In this document: positions 40,786-51,300 of the stretch, in pieces
How positions within the stretch are numbered: position 1 is the stretch's first letter
Layout of the letters: every line of letters begins with the position of its first letter
NCBI GenBank assembly: GCA_963575745.1
Contig: CAUYUJ010014628.1
Coordinates: forward strand, 198,501-262,500
DNA: 64,000 bases
Direction: 5' to 3'
From: Prorocentrum cordatum
Taxonomy: Eukaryota; Sar; Dinophyceae; Prorocentrales; Prorocentraceae
The notes under the pieces: generated by a model
Seen by the model: the letters and a program-made list of their open reading frames with translations, nothing else
Told to the model about the DNA's origin: nothing
Databases searched by the model: none
Translations under genes and position numbers: made by a program

Positions 40786-40927
40786 TCAGGCGTGCTGACC
40801 CTCGCTCGCGGCTGGCCTGCCGGGCACTGCCACGCCGGCAGCCCCTCTCGCGGCGGCTCCCCGGGGCTCGCGCCCCGCCGCCCGCGGTGCGCCTGCTCGC
40901 TCAGCGCCTGCGCGGGGGGCACGCCAG

Positions 40928-41036
40928 CTACCTCCTCCTCCTCTTTCTCCTCCTCCTCCTCCTCCTCCTCCTCCTCCTCCTACTCCTCCTCCCCCTCCTC
41001 CTCCTGCTCCTCATCTTCCTCCTCCTCCCCTCCCCG
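40928..41036 (+). repeat. (TCC)n microsatellite
   Basis: CTC repeats with a few CTG, TAC and CAT units. Confidence 0.9.
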
Positions 41037-41987
41037 TGCCGATGGCTTCCCGCAGCCTGTGGGGTTCGACTCTTGTGAGGGACGCACGGGGCGCTGATGA
41101 GGGAGTGCACATCTCGCGCTCCCGACGAGCACCCTCACAAGCACCCCTCAGGTTAGGGAGCTGGGCCGATACCAGCAATCCTTCTTGCATCTTGCCTTCA
41201 TTGCTGATACCCCGTCTTTCTCGGCCATTATGCTACCCTGCTTTTCTTGCTCTTCCCAGCTCATCCCGCTACCCCTACCACCCCGGTTGGGAAGACTAGG
41301 GCGGGCATCCCAGCCCCTTTCAGCGGCTCCACCCGCTATTCCTCCCGCTTGTTATGGCCCTCCTGCCTTGGGTGCCCTAGGTCCCCATTCTCCCCCCTAT
41401 ACCCCGGGGCCCTTGACTCGACCACTGCGACAACAAAGGGCCTCGCCTTCGCTTCATACCTGGTCGGACACCCCACCCGCCATCCGACGCGCACTCATCG
41501 CGTCAATCGCCAGATCCCATTCCTTGTTCCCTGCTCCCTTCTGTCGCCCAGCCCCCGCCCTCCCCAAAACCGAGCCCCTTCCCTGCTCCCTGCCCCCTTC
41601 TTCCCTCTGCTTGCGCCCTCCCCCAACGCCGGTCGTCTCCATCTCCAATCTTCTTGCCTCTATCCCTCCTGCCCGTACTGTCCGCCCAATCCTCCACACA
41701 CGGCCCACATCCGTCCTTGCGCTCTTGCTATCACTCCACGAGAAAATCCGCCGATCCGGCGTGTGAGTTTCAAGGAGTCTCAGCTACAGCCTCGAGGCTG
41801 AGCCTCAGCCTCTGGGGGGGTTGCCGGGGTGGCTCTGCCGGGGAAGGGGGGATGGGGGGGGGGGGGGCGAGTTTCCGGCGGATGCGGGGGGGCTGCTTTT
41901 ACAGAAGGCTCTAATCTCGAGGATGCGCTACAAGGGTGGCCGCGGCCGCAAAAGTCTCTTAGGACGGTCTACGAAAGTCCCGAGACC
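41037..41987. other. Pyrimidine-rich intergenic stretch
   Basis: The plus strand is strongly CT-biased (41170-41760) without simple periodicity. Overlapping frames of 193 and 184 codons are open in different phases, which points to base skew rather than coding. Confidence 0.4.
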
Positions 41988-42430
41988 CCGAAAGATCGCC
42001 CGAACACGCCCAAGATGGCCCCAAGACGGCCCAAGAGCCTTCCAAGACGTCTCAAGAGGCCTCCAAGAGGCCTCCCACGAGGGCCCCCAGAGGCAAAAAT
42101 CGTTGATTTCCATTGTTTTTTTTCAATGTTTTTGGGGTTGTCGCTTTTTTCAGCTTTCCGACGCTCCAAGACGGCCCAAGAGGCCCCCAAGACCGCTCGA
42201 AGACGGCCCAGGAGGCCCCCAGACAGTCCCAAGACGGCCCAAGAGGGCCCCAAGGCGGTCCAAAAGCTACCCAAGACGGCCCAAGAGGCCCCCAAGACGG
42301 CCCCAAGAGACCCAAAAGAGAGACGAAAAGCGGAAAAAATCTAGCCTTCCAGCCCACGAGGCCCCCAGGAGGCCCCAAGAGCCCCCAAGAGGGCCCCCCA
42401 AAGCCCCCAAGAAGCCCCCTCGACGCCCTG
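41988..42430 (+). repeat. CCCAAGACGGCC minisatellite with AT-rich core (copy 3)
   Basis: Units of CCCAAGAGGCC and CCCAAGACGGC on both sides of a 70-bp AT-rich core (42095-42165). The core matches the reverse complement of about 49800-49870 (CGTCGGAAAGCTGAAAA versus CGTCGGAAGGCCGAAAA), so the core and arms form one repeat family. Confidence 0.7.
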
Positions 42431-43534
42431 ACAGGCTCCTGTGCGAGTGTCTGTGTGTGGTGCGTGTCTGCGAATGTCTGTGCGTGCTAGTGTCTGGCGT
42501 GCGCCTAGTGTGTCTCTGTATGTGTGTCTGCCGTATGTGCATTTGGTCGTGTGCGTGCGTGAGGTGTCCGCGTAATATGTGTATCCGAGCGACCCGGATC
42601 GGCGGCACTGGCCGAAGGCCACTACAATATACACACATCGCAACTACATGGATTGATAATGAAAGCCGTGCAACTACCCTGGTCGGTCCCCGCCTGTCGC
42701 CTATGCCCTCTTGCGCTACTACCGCTTTTCTCCCCTTCCAACACTCGCCCGTGTTCTCTCTTCTCCATCCTCTTCTACAAATCCTGCGTCTTGCCTCCAT
42801 ACCCGCTGCCCCATCATCCTCGACCATCCGGCTACCCATTGAGTGGCTCCCACTTGTGCCGCTTCATATGGAAAGCCCAATGATCCCGCTGCTGATCCCA
42901 TTCCCATTGTCCGGACACTCATCCACCCTGCATGGTCCTAACTGTTGTGACATCAGGCATACGCTTACTTCCCATCGAAGAGTCCAACTCGCTCTTACTT
43001 TATCGATTCGTGCCTCGCTGTCGTATTCGTTCTTCCAGTTTGTTCTCCCTCTCCCTCCTTCTTCCTCTCGCGCGCTGCCGCTCTTCTCTCTCTCTCTCTC
43101 TCCCTCTCTGTCTCCCTCTCTCTCTCTCTCTTCCTCTCTCTTATTCCTTCGCCCTCTTTCTCCCTGTCCCTCGCCGCCGGCTTCTCCACCAACGTACTCT
43201 TATCCGCTACCCGACATTCTCCCGCCCGTCCCCCCAGTTTCTCGCTGGATGCCCCAGCGCAGTCCCCCACCTTCCGACCCTTCCATCCCCCTCGCTTGCC
43301 CAAGCAGGCAACTCGACCCCTAAGGGGTCGAGTCGCCCTCTACAGCTGTTTCTCGAAAGGTGGCCGCCTCTGTTGCCCCCTCGGACAGGGGCAGCTCACA
43401 AGCCCCTCTCAGTTGGTGCCCACCACCTCTATCCCCCCAGTCAGGGGAATGAGACACCACCGAGGAGTGCCATTCTTCACGGCACCACATACAGGGACCA
43501 GCCGCCCTTCGGGCTGTATATTCCACCAGTCTCC
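42431..43534. other. Intergenic: GT-rich, CT-rich and a perfect hairpin
   Basis: TGTG-rich 42435-42560; pyrimidine-rich unique sequence 42660-43320 with (CT)n at 43080-43135. A near-perfect hairpin, ACTCGACCCC-TAA-GGGGTCGAGT, lies at about 43312-43334. No gene. Confidence 0.4.
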
Positions 43535-43587
43535 TCCTCGTCCCCTCCTCCTCCTCCTCCTCCTCCTCTTCCTCCTCCTCCTCCTAC
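43535..43587 (+). repeat. (TCC)n microsatellite
   Basis: CTC repeats leading directly into the ACT array. Confidence 0.9.
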
Positions 43588-43859
43588 CACTGCTGCTTCT
43601 ACTACTACTACTACTACTACTGCTGCTACTACTACTACTACTACTACTGCTACTACTACTACTACTACTGCTACTACTACTACTACGACGACTACTACTA
43701 CTACTTCTACTATTACTACTACTACGACTACTGCTACTGCTACTGCGACTGCTACTGCTACTGCTACTGCTACTGATACTGCTACTGATACTGTTACTAC
43801 CACTACTACTACTACTACTACTGCTACTGCTACTGCTACTGCTACTGCTACTGCTACTG

Positions 43860-43899
<40 letters not shown>

Positions 43900-43966
43900 T
43901 ACGACTACGACTACGACTACGACTACGACTACGACTACGACTACGACTACGACTACGACTACTACG

Positions 43967-43999
<33 letters not shown>

Positions 44000-44106
44000 C
44001 TAAGACTACGACTACGACTACGACTACGACTACGACTACGACTACTACGACTACGACTACAACTACGACTACGACTTCTACGACTCTGCTACTACTACTA
44101 CTACTA

Positions 44107-44162
<56 letters not shown>

Positions 44163-44542
44163 GCTACGACTACGACTACGACTACGGCTACGACACGACT
44201 ACTTACTACTACTACTACTACTACGCTACTACTACTACTACTACTACTATATGGCAACAATAGGTATTGACTACTACTGCTGCTGCTACGACTACTGCTA
44301 CTACTGCTACTACTGCTATACTTATACTACAACGACTAATACTACTACTGCTACTACTACTACAACTACTACTACTACTGCTACTACTACTACTGCTGGC
44401 TGCTGCTGCTGCTGCCGCTACTACTACTACACAACTACTACTTACTACTACTATACTTACTACGACTACTACTACTACTACTACTACTACCACTACTACG
44501 GCTACGACTACGACTACTACAACAACAACAACTACTACTACG

Positions 44543-44595
<53 letters not shown>

Positions 44596-44628
44596 GACTA
44601 CGGCGACGACTACTACTACGACTACGTT

Positions 44629-44678
<50 letters not shown>

Positions 44679-44682
44679 AGAT

Positions 44683-44763
<81 letters not shown>

Positions 44764-44803
44764 GACTACTACGACGACTACTACTACTACTACTGCTACT
44801 ACT
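43588..44803 (+). repeat. (ACT)n/(ACG)n trinucleotide array, 1.2 kb
   Basis: Continuous ACT, with domains of GCT (about 43735-43865), ACG (43905-44080) and mixed units. All the Thr-, Leu-, Tyr- and Val-only frames are artefacts. Confidence 0.97.
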
Positions 44804-44849
44804 ACTCTCCTCCTCCTCCTCTTCCTCCTGCTCCTCCTGCTCCTCTTCC

Positions 44850-45475
44850 TCCTCGTCCGTATCCTCATTCTCATCCTCATCCTACGCGGCAGGTTCGCGT
44901 CGCGTCGACCCCAGCGATGTTTCCTGACACCGCGGGGATCCTTCAAGCTTGAAGGGTCGACCGTTTCAGAAACGTGGGGTTCTTCAACGATGGGCCGAGT
45001 CTGGGCCACGGGCGGCGTTCACCCTGAAACGCCCGCGGTGCTTCCGAGAGTGCACAATGTCCCACGCTGCTCCAACGCTGCAGTGACCGCTGTGCGATGT
45101 CCAACAATTGCAAGGTGGTTGCAACGCACTTGCAAGTGGGGTGCAAGTCCGCCTAGCTGCTCGAAGTTGGGTCCGCGACTTGCTAAGGACTGCGAGCAGA
45201 TATGCGGACTTGAGACGTACCTGCAAGCGCCCTGCAAACGGATCGGAACCACAAACTTGCAAGTTGAAAGTGTTGCAGAACGAAACGACCACTACAACAG
45301 ACTCGCCTTCCCAAGCATCTTCTGACATTTCTCGAGAGAGCGCATGATTCACCACGCCGCCCGAAAGGGGCACTGCAGTGCGTATCCCGTGGCACTGCAA
45401 CGCGCCGCATCAGCGATGCATCGGCAATGCATCGCCGATGCGGCGCGATACTCCGACCACATCTGCTCAGATCCC
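44850..45475. other. Intergenic; TTGCAAGT motifs and GATGCATCGGC repeats
   Basis: ACTTGCAAGT-type words recur at 45115-45265 and GATGCATCGGC words at 45405-45450. No gene. Confidence 0.4.
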
Positions 45476-45479
45476 ATCC

Positions 45480-45872
45480 GGGAGGCCTCCTCGTCCTCCT
45501 CCTCCTCCCCCTCCGCCTCCTCCTCCTCTTCCTCCTCCTCCTCCGCCTCCTCCTCCTCTTCCTCCTCCTCCTCCGCCTCCTCCGCCTCCTCCTCCTCTGC
45601 CCCTCCCCATCCTCCTCCTCCTCCTCCTCCTCCTCTCCTCTTCCTCCTCCTCCTCCTCCTCCCTCCTCCTCCTCCTCTCTCCTCCTCCTCCTCCTCCTCC
45701 TCCGCCTCCTCCTCCTCCTCCTCCTCCTCCTCCTCCTCTCCTCCTCCTCCCCTCCTCCTTCCCTCCTCCTCCTCCTCCTCCTCCTCCTCCTCCTCCTCTC
45801 CTCCTCCTCCTCCTCCTCCTCCTCCTCCTCCTCCTCCTCCTCCTCCTCCTCCTCCTCCTCCCCCTCTTCCCC
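45480..45872 (+). repeat. (TCC)n microsatellite, 390 bp
   Basis: CTC repeats with GCC and TCT interruptions. Confidence 0.95.
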
Positions 45873-46020
45873 CTCTCCCCGCCCTCGAGGCCTGGACCCT
45901 CGCTCCTCGAGGCCATCCTCGCCTCTGGGCCGCCCTCCTCGCTCTCTGGCCCTCAGTGGCTCCCCTTCGCCGCCGCGCCCGGGCGCGGCTCGCCATGGCT
46001 TGCCCAGGAAGCCATTGCAG

Positions 46021-46182
46021 TTCGGTCGGGCATGTCTTCCTCCAGGCCGCCTTGGCAAGGAAAGATTAACATAGCCAGCAATACTCAAAAGCAGTCGAAA
46101 GAAGCACACAGACAAACTGTCCCCAAATTCTTTTTTGACTATTTCTGAATTCTCCGGCTGTAGAGGGACATGCCCGACTGAA
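46021..46182 (+). mobile_element. Family A element, copy A7
   Basis: TTCGGTCGGGC to GCCCGACTGAA, 162 bp. No clear target duplication. Confidence 0.8.
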
Positions 46183-46199
46183 CGCTCGGGTCGCGGAGC

Positions 46200-46345
46200 T
46201 TCCAGGGCCGCGGCTGTCGCGGAGGGGGCCTCGAGGTTCGAGGTCTTCGGGCGTCCTCGCAGGTCCTCGGCGGCTGTCCCAGACTCGGGATGGTCTCCAG
46301 CAACGGCGCCTCGCCGAGTGCGCTCCGGGGGCGCCCGGATCGTCC
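46200..46345 (+). repeat. Family H repeat, diverged copy H5
   Basis: GCCTCGAGGTTCGAGGTCTTCGG and GGCGCCTCGCCGAGTGCG match H1 landmarks. Confidence 0.5.
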
Positions 46346-46594
46346 CGAAGCGGTTGCCGGAGGCCCAGGTTGTGGCCAACAGAAGTCACGGCGGGGCCCT
46401 GGTGGGGCCCGAGCCGGGCCGCGGGGCCGCCAAGAATAGCGGCTCCGGACGAGGCACCTTTTCCTGGGGAAGGCGTTGGGGCGTCTGGGGGCCCATGCCG
46501 CGAAAGAGCACGACGTCGGGGGGGTGGGGTTGCGAGGTTCCATGAAGCTGGAGGATCGGGGCTGTTCCTATCTAAAGTCTAAACGGGATAGGTA

Positions 46595-47300
46595 TGCATC
46601 AGTATGCCTGCATGTCTGTATGTATGTACGCACGCGCGTATGTACATATGTATGTATGTACGTACGCATGTACGTGTGTATGTATGCATGTATGTATGTA
46701 TGCATGCATGCATGCATGCATGATTATCTGTGTGCATGCATGTGCGTACGTATGTATGTATGTATGTATGTATGCATGCATGCATGCATGCATGCATGTA
46801 TGTATATATGCATGTATGTTTGTATGTATGTAGGTGTATGTATGTATGTATGTATGTATGTATGTATGTATGTATGTATGGCTGGATGTATGGCTGGATG
46901 TATGTATGTATGTATGTATGTATGTATGTATGCATGTGTGTACATGTATGTATGCATGTATGTATGTATGCATGTGTGTATGTATGTATGTATGTATGTA
47001 TATATGTATGTATGTATGTATTAATGTATTCATGTATGCATGCATGTGTGTATGTATGTGTGTATGTATGTATGTATGCATGCATGCATGCACGCATGTA
47101 TGTATGTATGTATGTATGTATGTATGTATGTATGCATGTTTTTGTGTATGCATGCATGTGTGTATGTATGCAAGCATGCATACATTCATGCATGCAACGA
47201 AGCATGCATGTATGCAATTGTGTACGTTTGTATGTGTGTTTGCAATAATGTATACATGCACGCATGTACGCATATGTGTATGTGTGTTTTCGTATAAGTA
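46595..47300 (+). repeat. (TATG)n tetranucleotide array, 0.7 kb
   Basis: TATG repeats with TGCA-rich patches. The Cys-Met-Tyr and Ile-His-Thr frames on both strands are artefacts. Confidence 0.97.
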
Positions 47301-47705
47301 CATGTATGTATACACGTATATCTAACACAGAAATCATATATCATATAAGAATATACGTGATATGTTTATGTAATCGTGTATCGTAACTGTACAGATGCTG
47401 TACAGTGTGTGTGTAAATGTAAACCGTATAGTAGCATGCATGGTATAGTGTATGGTCTGGTTTAGTGTATAGCGCATGTCTGGCATCGTGTAACTATGTT
47501 TTGTATGATACACTGCATATCGGATGTAACCAGCTATGGTATAGTGTTTTGGAACTGTATGGCATGGTGCATGCAACTGTGCATGGTACGTCACATTAGT
47601 GGTATGCGATTCTACGAATATGTAAATCATGCATCCATGCTTGTACTGTATATATATATAATGTAGATATGAAATATGGTGTGTAAACAGATATATTCAC
47701 TTACG
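47301..47705. other. AT-rich stretch, no gene
   Basis: Rich in GTATA, TGTATG and GTGTA words; probably degraded (TATG)n. Confidence 0.5.
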
Positions 47706-47834
47706 TCGTCCAACACCCGGATAGCAGGGAGCCCGCAGGGCCTGGACAGGCCTGGCGAAGCACTCTGGAAGGACCTGGAGAGTGCTTCCGAAGCACCTTC
47801 TGGAGAGCTTCTGGGCTCGCGCATTGGGGAACCC

Positions 47835-48146
47835 TTAGACAAGGCCCGCCGGAACACGCTGCAGGGCCAAGCAAGTTGCGCCAGGGAGCCTGGACCGCCC
47901 GCTACCCTGCGGCCCTGGCTTCTTACTCTGAAGCCCGGCTAGCTCTCCGCGGGCTATCCGGGAAGAGATGTTGGCCCCGAAGCGCAGCGCCTCCAGGCCC
48001 ATCAGGGAGTCCTGGTAGCGCTGCTTGGCCGCCGCGGCGCGGGCGCGGTGGTGCTCCGCGGCCCGGCGCGCCTCCTGGAGCTGCTCCTGGGCGGGGGGCG
48101 CGGCCGCGGGGCGCGCTGCGCCCGCCCCCCCCCCCCCTTGGCGGGC
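47835..48146 (-). pseudogene. Possible coding relic with coiled-coil character
   Basis: The minus-strand frame reads AQEQLQEARRAAEHHRARAA, then KQRYQDSLMGLEALRFGANI and SSRIARGELAG, ending in a stop at 47835. Composition and codon use look coding, with heptad-like A/E/R spacing. The upstream side runs into the GGA tract. No family recognised. Confidence 0.35.
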
Positions 48147-48150
48147 GGAA

Positions 48151-48243
48151 GAAGAGGAGGAGGAGGCAGAGGAGGAGGAGGAGGAGGAGGAGGAGGAGGA
48201 GGAGGAGGAGGAGGAGGAGGAGGAGGAGGAGGAGGAGGAGGAG
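48151..48243 (+). repeat. (GGA)n microsatellite
   Basis: Nearly pure GAG repeats. Confidence 0.95.
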
Positions 48244-48610
48244 GGTCTGGAATCGAGGATCGGGCTTCGAGGTTCGAGCTTCGAGGAGACAAGATTTCTC
48301 ATGTTCCGGGGCTTCCCTGGACCTCCTAGTCGCCGCGGCTGGATCCCCCTGGCAATTCCTGTCCGGACGCAGACCACGAGAGGTCCACGGGTCGACGGTT
48401 GACCCTCGAAGCCCACACCCTCTCGCGCCGTGGAGGCAGAGTGGGAGGAACAAGGAACGGCGGACAAGCGGACTGGGACCCAGCTTCCCACCCGAGCACC
48501 TTTGGCGGACCAGACTCGGGGTCTGAAGTGCTCCGGGTCTGACAAGCTATAACTTGGAGCTGTCACTATAAGAGGCGTGCGTGCAGGCGCACGAGCGCGC
48601 AGGCCCACAT

Positions 48611-48776
48611 TGAAGGGGCACTGGGACACACAAATAGACACACACACAAGTAACTGGACTCCCAATATCTTCCCATACTTTCTGGGTCTCTGTCCTCCCC
48701 CCCACTTCCCAGAGTTTCCTATATTTTCTAAGGGGAATCGACGATTCATTGTGTGTGTGCGTTTCTTCCCCCCTGG
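48611..48776 (+). mobile_element. Family B short element, copy B-e
   Basis: TGAAGGGGCACTGGGACACAC to CCCCCCTGG. Flanks CACAT and CAAAT match in 4 of 5 positions. Confidence 0.75.
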
Positions 48777-49140
48777 CAAATCAGCACCCCCAATTGGCCC
48801 TGCCGAACAGGGCGAGGGGCCGAGCCGGCCCCTGCCCGAAGCTACACGCGACTCGGGAGGGGAGGGGTGCCACGAGGGGGCCACCTGGAGGCGGGGGGGG
48901 GAGGAAAGGAAGGGGGGCAAGGGATAGAGGGGAGGGACGGGGGAACAAAAGGAACAACACCGTTAGAAATACCAGCGCTGCGTCGACTGGCCATGCCAGT
49001 CGCGCAAGTTGCGAAGACAATGGCCGTGTAGCGGTCTTCGCCATGACGACGTAGAAATCCACGAGGCACGGCCCGCGAGAACACGAAACTGCAACAAGGC
49101 AGACAGGGGGGCGCAGACCTCCCCCACCAGAAGGCTCTCT
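48777..49140. other. No gene seen
   Basis: GC-rich, unclassified sequence with G-runs near 48895. Confidence 0.3.
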
Positions 49141-49148
49141 CCTGGTGT

Positions 49149-49310
49149 TAAGTCGGGCGTGTCCCCCTAGAGGAGGATTTTCGACGAAGAATAAACAATA
49201 CCCCAAAAATGCTCCAACAAGGTCAAAAACACTCAAACACCGCCCCCAGACTATAGTTTGGCTATTTTTGTTTTGAACACTCCCCCTGTAGGGGGACAGG
49301 CCCGACTTAA
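49149..49310 (+). mobile_element. Family A element, copy A8, with exact 8-bp target duplication
   Basis: TTAAGTCGGGC...GCCCGACTTAA, 162 bp, flanked by TCCTGGTG at 49141-49148 and 49311-49318. Confidence 0.92.
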
Positions 49311-49318
49311 TCCTGGTG

Positions 49319-49704
49319 GCGTCCCCTACCCCCCCCTTCCTGACCACCTGCCACACCACACCAACCCAACCCGGAAACCCGAGTTTGACCCGAGTTTCGG
49401 GTTGGGGGGGGTACGGGCTCCATGTGTTCTTTCAATGTTACCCGAGCCCCCCCCCCACCACCGGAAATGGAGGGCTAATCGGGGCCTTCGGGTTGGGTTG
49501 GGGTGGCGGTGACTTCCTCCCCTCCTCCCTCCACGACCTCTGCCTCTGCCTCTGCCCTGGTCCTGGGCCTCCTCCTCTGCCTCGGTTTCGCATGGCCTTC
49601 GCCTCATTCGTGCACGAGGGCAATCGGTTGTCGAACAGGAGACCGCTGCGGGGGTCTCGTCTTCAGAGGGGGAGGAGGTGGACGGATATCTCTCACGCGA
49701 TGCC
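49319..49704. other. No gene seen
   Basis: C- and G-runs and pyrimidine-rich sequence. Confidence 0.3.
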
Positions 49705-49925
49705 TCTTGAGCGTCTTAGAGGCCTCCGTGGTCGCCCTGGGGGCCTCTCGGGGGCGTCTTGGGCCTCTTGGGCGATATTTGGAAGCACTTGGGCCGTCTC
49801 GGGCCGTCGGAAGGCCGAAAAGAAGGCAAATTCCAAAATCCTTCAAAGCCTCATTGAAAATCCACGATTCTGACTTTTTGTCTGGCCTGCCTGGGGGCCC
49901 TCTTGGAGGCCTCTTAGGCTGGAGG
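49705..49925 (-). repeat. CCCAAGAGGCC minisatellite with AT-rich core (copy 4, inverted)
   Basis: GGGGGCCTCTTGGGCC units flank a core (about 49800-49870) homologous to 42095-42165. Confidence 0.65.
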
Positions 49926-50125
49926 TGTGCGGAGAAGCAGTTCACTCGCCTCCCCCTCCCCTGGGAGAAGCCGTCTCCGACTCGAGCGGAGGGCGTCCAG
50001 CGTGCCGCCCCCCCAGCGTGCGCTCCAGCGGCCCTCGAGGGGCCCGCCGAGACTGGCGCCGGGGCCTTCTCGCGCTCGGGCCGCCCCAGCATACTGCGCC
50101 CGAGAAGGTCGCGGCACACGTATGG

Positions 50126-50285
50126 TTAAGTCGTGCCTGTCCCCCTACAGGGGGATTTTGGACGACAAATTTACACTGCCCCGGCAATGCCCCCAAATGC
50201 CCAAACAAAAATCAAAAAATAGTCCCCCGACTATTTTGTGGCTATTCTTGAATATTCCTCCTGTAGAGGGACAGGCCCGGCTTAA
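50126..50285 (+). mobile_element. Family A element, copy A9, with exact 8-bp target duplication
   Basis: TTAAGTCGTGCC...GGCCCGGCTTAA, 160 bp, flanked by ACGTATGG at 50118-50125 and 50286-50293. Confidence 0.9.
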
Positions 50286-50293
50286 ACGTATGG

Positions 50294-50645
50294 GCCCATC
50301 GCCCGGGTTACTCTGCTCATGCTCGGGGTTCTGCGCGTTCTGCATCTTGCTGCGCTGTGCTGCGAAGCCAAGGACAGCCTCGCCGCAAACCTGTGGGGTT
50401 GTGTTCATCACCTGCTCGCTGCAGCACTGCAAGAGCAGCTTCTTGTTTGCTTCGTCCGCGAGTTTCCCTCCGATAGCTGCGATCGCCGCCGCCGGATCAG
50501 GAGACGTGGTGGTCCTCGCGGATTCTTGTCCACGTCCGTGCCGTCCTTGCTGGCCTGCTTGAGCTGTACTTGACCCCCGCCCGCGCGGCCTGGGCGACCG
50601 CGTTGCACTCGGACGCGAGCTCCCGAGTCTGATGCGCTACTGATG
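50294..50645 (-). pseudogene. Decayed coding island between two family A elements
   Basis: Minus-strand blocks in order: TRELASECNAVAQAARAG (frame 1), VQLKQASKDGTDVDKN (shifted), PDPAAAIAAIGGKLADEANK then KLLLQCCSEQVMNTTPQVCG and EAVLGFAAQRSKMQNAQN (shifted again). Each block has protein-like composition, so this looks like one gene fragment with two frame changes. Family not recognised. Confidence 0.4.
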
Positions 50646-50979
50646 TCAGGTCGGGCCTGCCCCCCATACAGGGGGATTTTGGGCGACGAAAAAATAGAAG
50701 TACCCCCCAAATACTCCACAGATAAGCAAATCTAGGAACAAATCGTCCCTCGACTGTTTTTTTTGACTATTCCTGGAGCTTCCTTCTGTTGAAGGGGCCC
50801 TGGGACACACAAATAAATACACACAAATAAAAAGATTCCCCATATTTTCCCATATTTTCTGTGGTTTTTGTCTTCCCCACCACTTCCCATGTTTTCCTAT
50901 ATTTTCTGGGAAATCGACGATTAATTGTGTCTGTGTGTTTCTTCCCCTCCTGATCTGTAGAGGGACACGCACCTGTTAC
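50646..50979 (+). mobile_element. Family A element, copy A10, split by B-f
   Basis: Left part 50646-50789 (TCAGGTCGGGCCTGCC ... CTTCTGT) and right remnant 50959-50979 (AGAGGGACACGCACCTG). The right TIR is degraded. Confidence 0.7.
50790..50953 (+). mobile_element. Family B short element, copy B-f, nested in A10
   Basis: TGAAGGGGCCCTGGGACACAC to CCCCTCCTGA, with TCTGT on both sides (50785-50789 and 50954-50958). Confidence 0.85.
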
Positions 50980-51116
50980 GCGCAAGCCTCGCCGCCGCCG
51001 CCGCCAGGTCCCGCCAGGTCCCGCGGCCCCTGCTCGCAGAGGGGCGCCGGTGCCTCTGCCCCTGCCCGCCCCTTTGGCTCGCGTCCTCCCTGGGTCTCCT
51101 GCTGCTCGCTGCACGA

Positions 51117-51300
51117 AGGATTGCAAAAAGGATTGCAAAAGAAAAACCCGAAGGATTGCAATCCTTCGTCGAAGGGTTTTTTGTTTGCAATCCTTCGTCG
51201 AAGGGTTTTTTTGCAATCCTTCGTCGAGGGCTTTTTTTGCAATCCTTCGTCGAAGGTTTTTTTTGCAATCCAGGTTTTTTTTGCAATCCCACCCGCGCCT
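51117..51300 (+). repeat. Hairpin-forming tandem repeat, TTTTTTTGCAATCCTTCGTC type
   Basis: Five units of about 30 bp (GCAATCCTTCGTCGAAGGG plus a T-run). Each unit contains the self-complementary CCTTCGTCGAAGG, and the array starts with GAAGGATTGCAATCCTTC, a perfect palindrome. Confidence 0.85.

Noticed and set aside
41185-41801. Two overlapping plus-strand ORFs of 193 and 184 codons
   Set aside because: Both are open because the strand is CT-biased; different frames, no motif.
43588-44803. Very long ORFs of Thr, Leu, Tyr or Val
   Set aside because: They are translations of an ACT repeat, open in several frames on both strands, with no other sequence content.
46579-47337. 252-, 238- and 182-codon ORFs rich in Cys, Met, Tyr, Ile, His and Thr
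   Set aside because: TATG tetranucleotide repeat read in different frames; not genes.
31033-50293. Family A elements as introners (transposon-made introns)
   Set aside because: For an introner the duplicated 8-mer should supply matching donor and acceptor. I tested A6, A8 and A9 in both orientations. Only A8 allows a GA-AG pair; A6 and A9 allow none.
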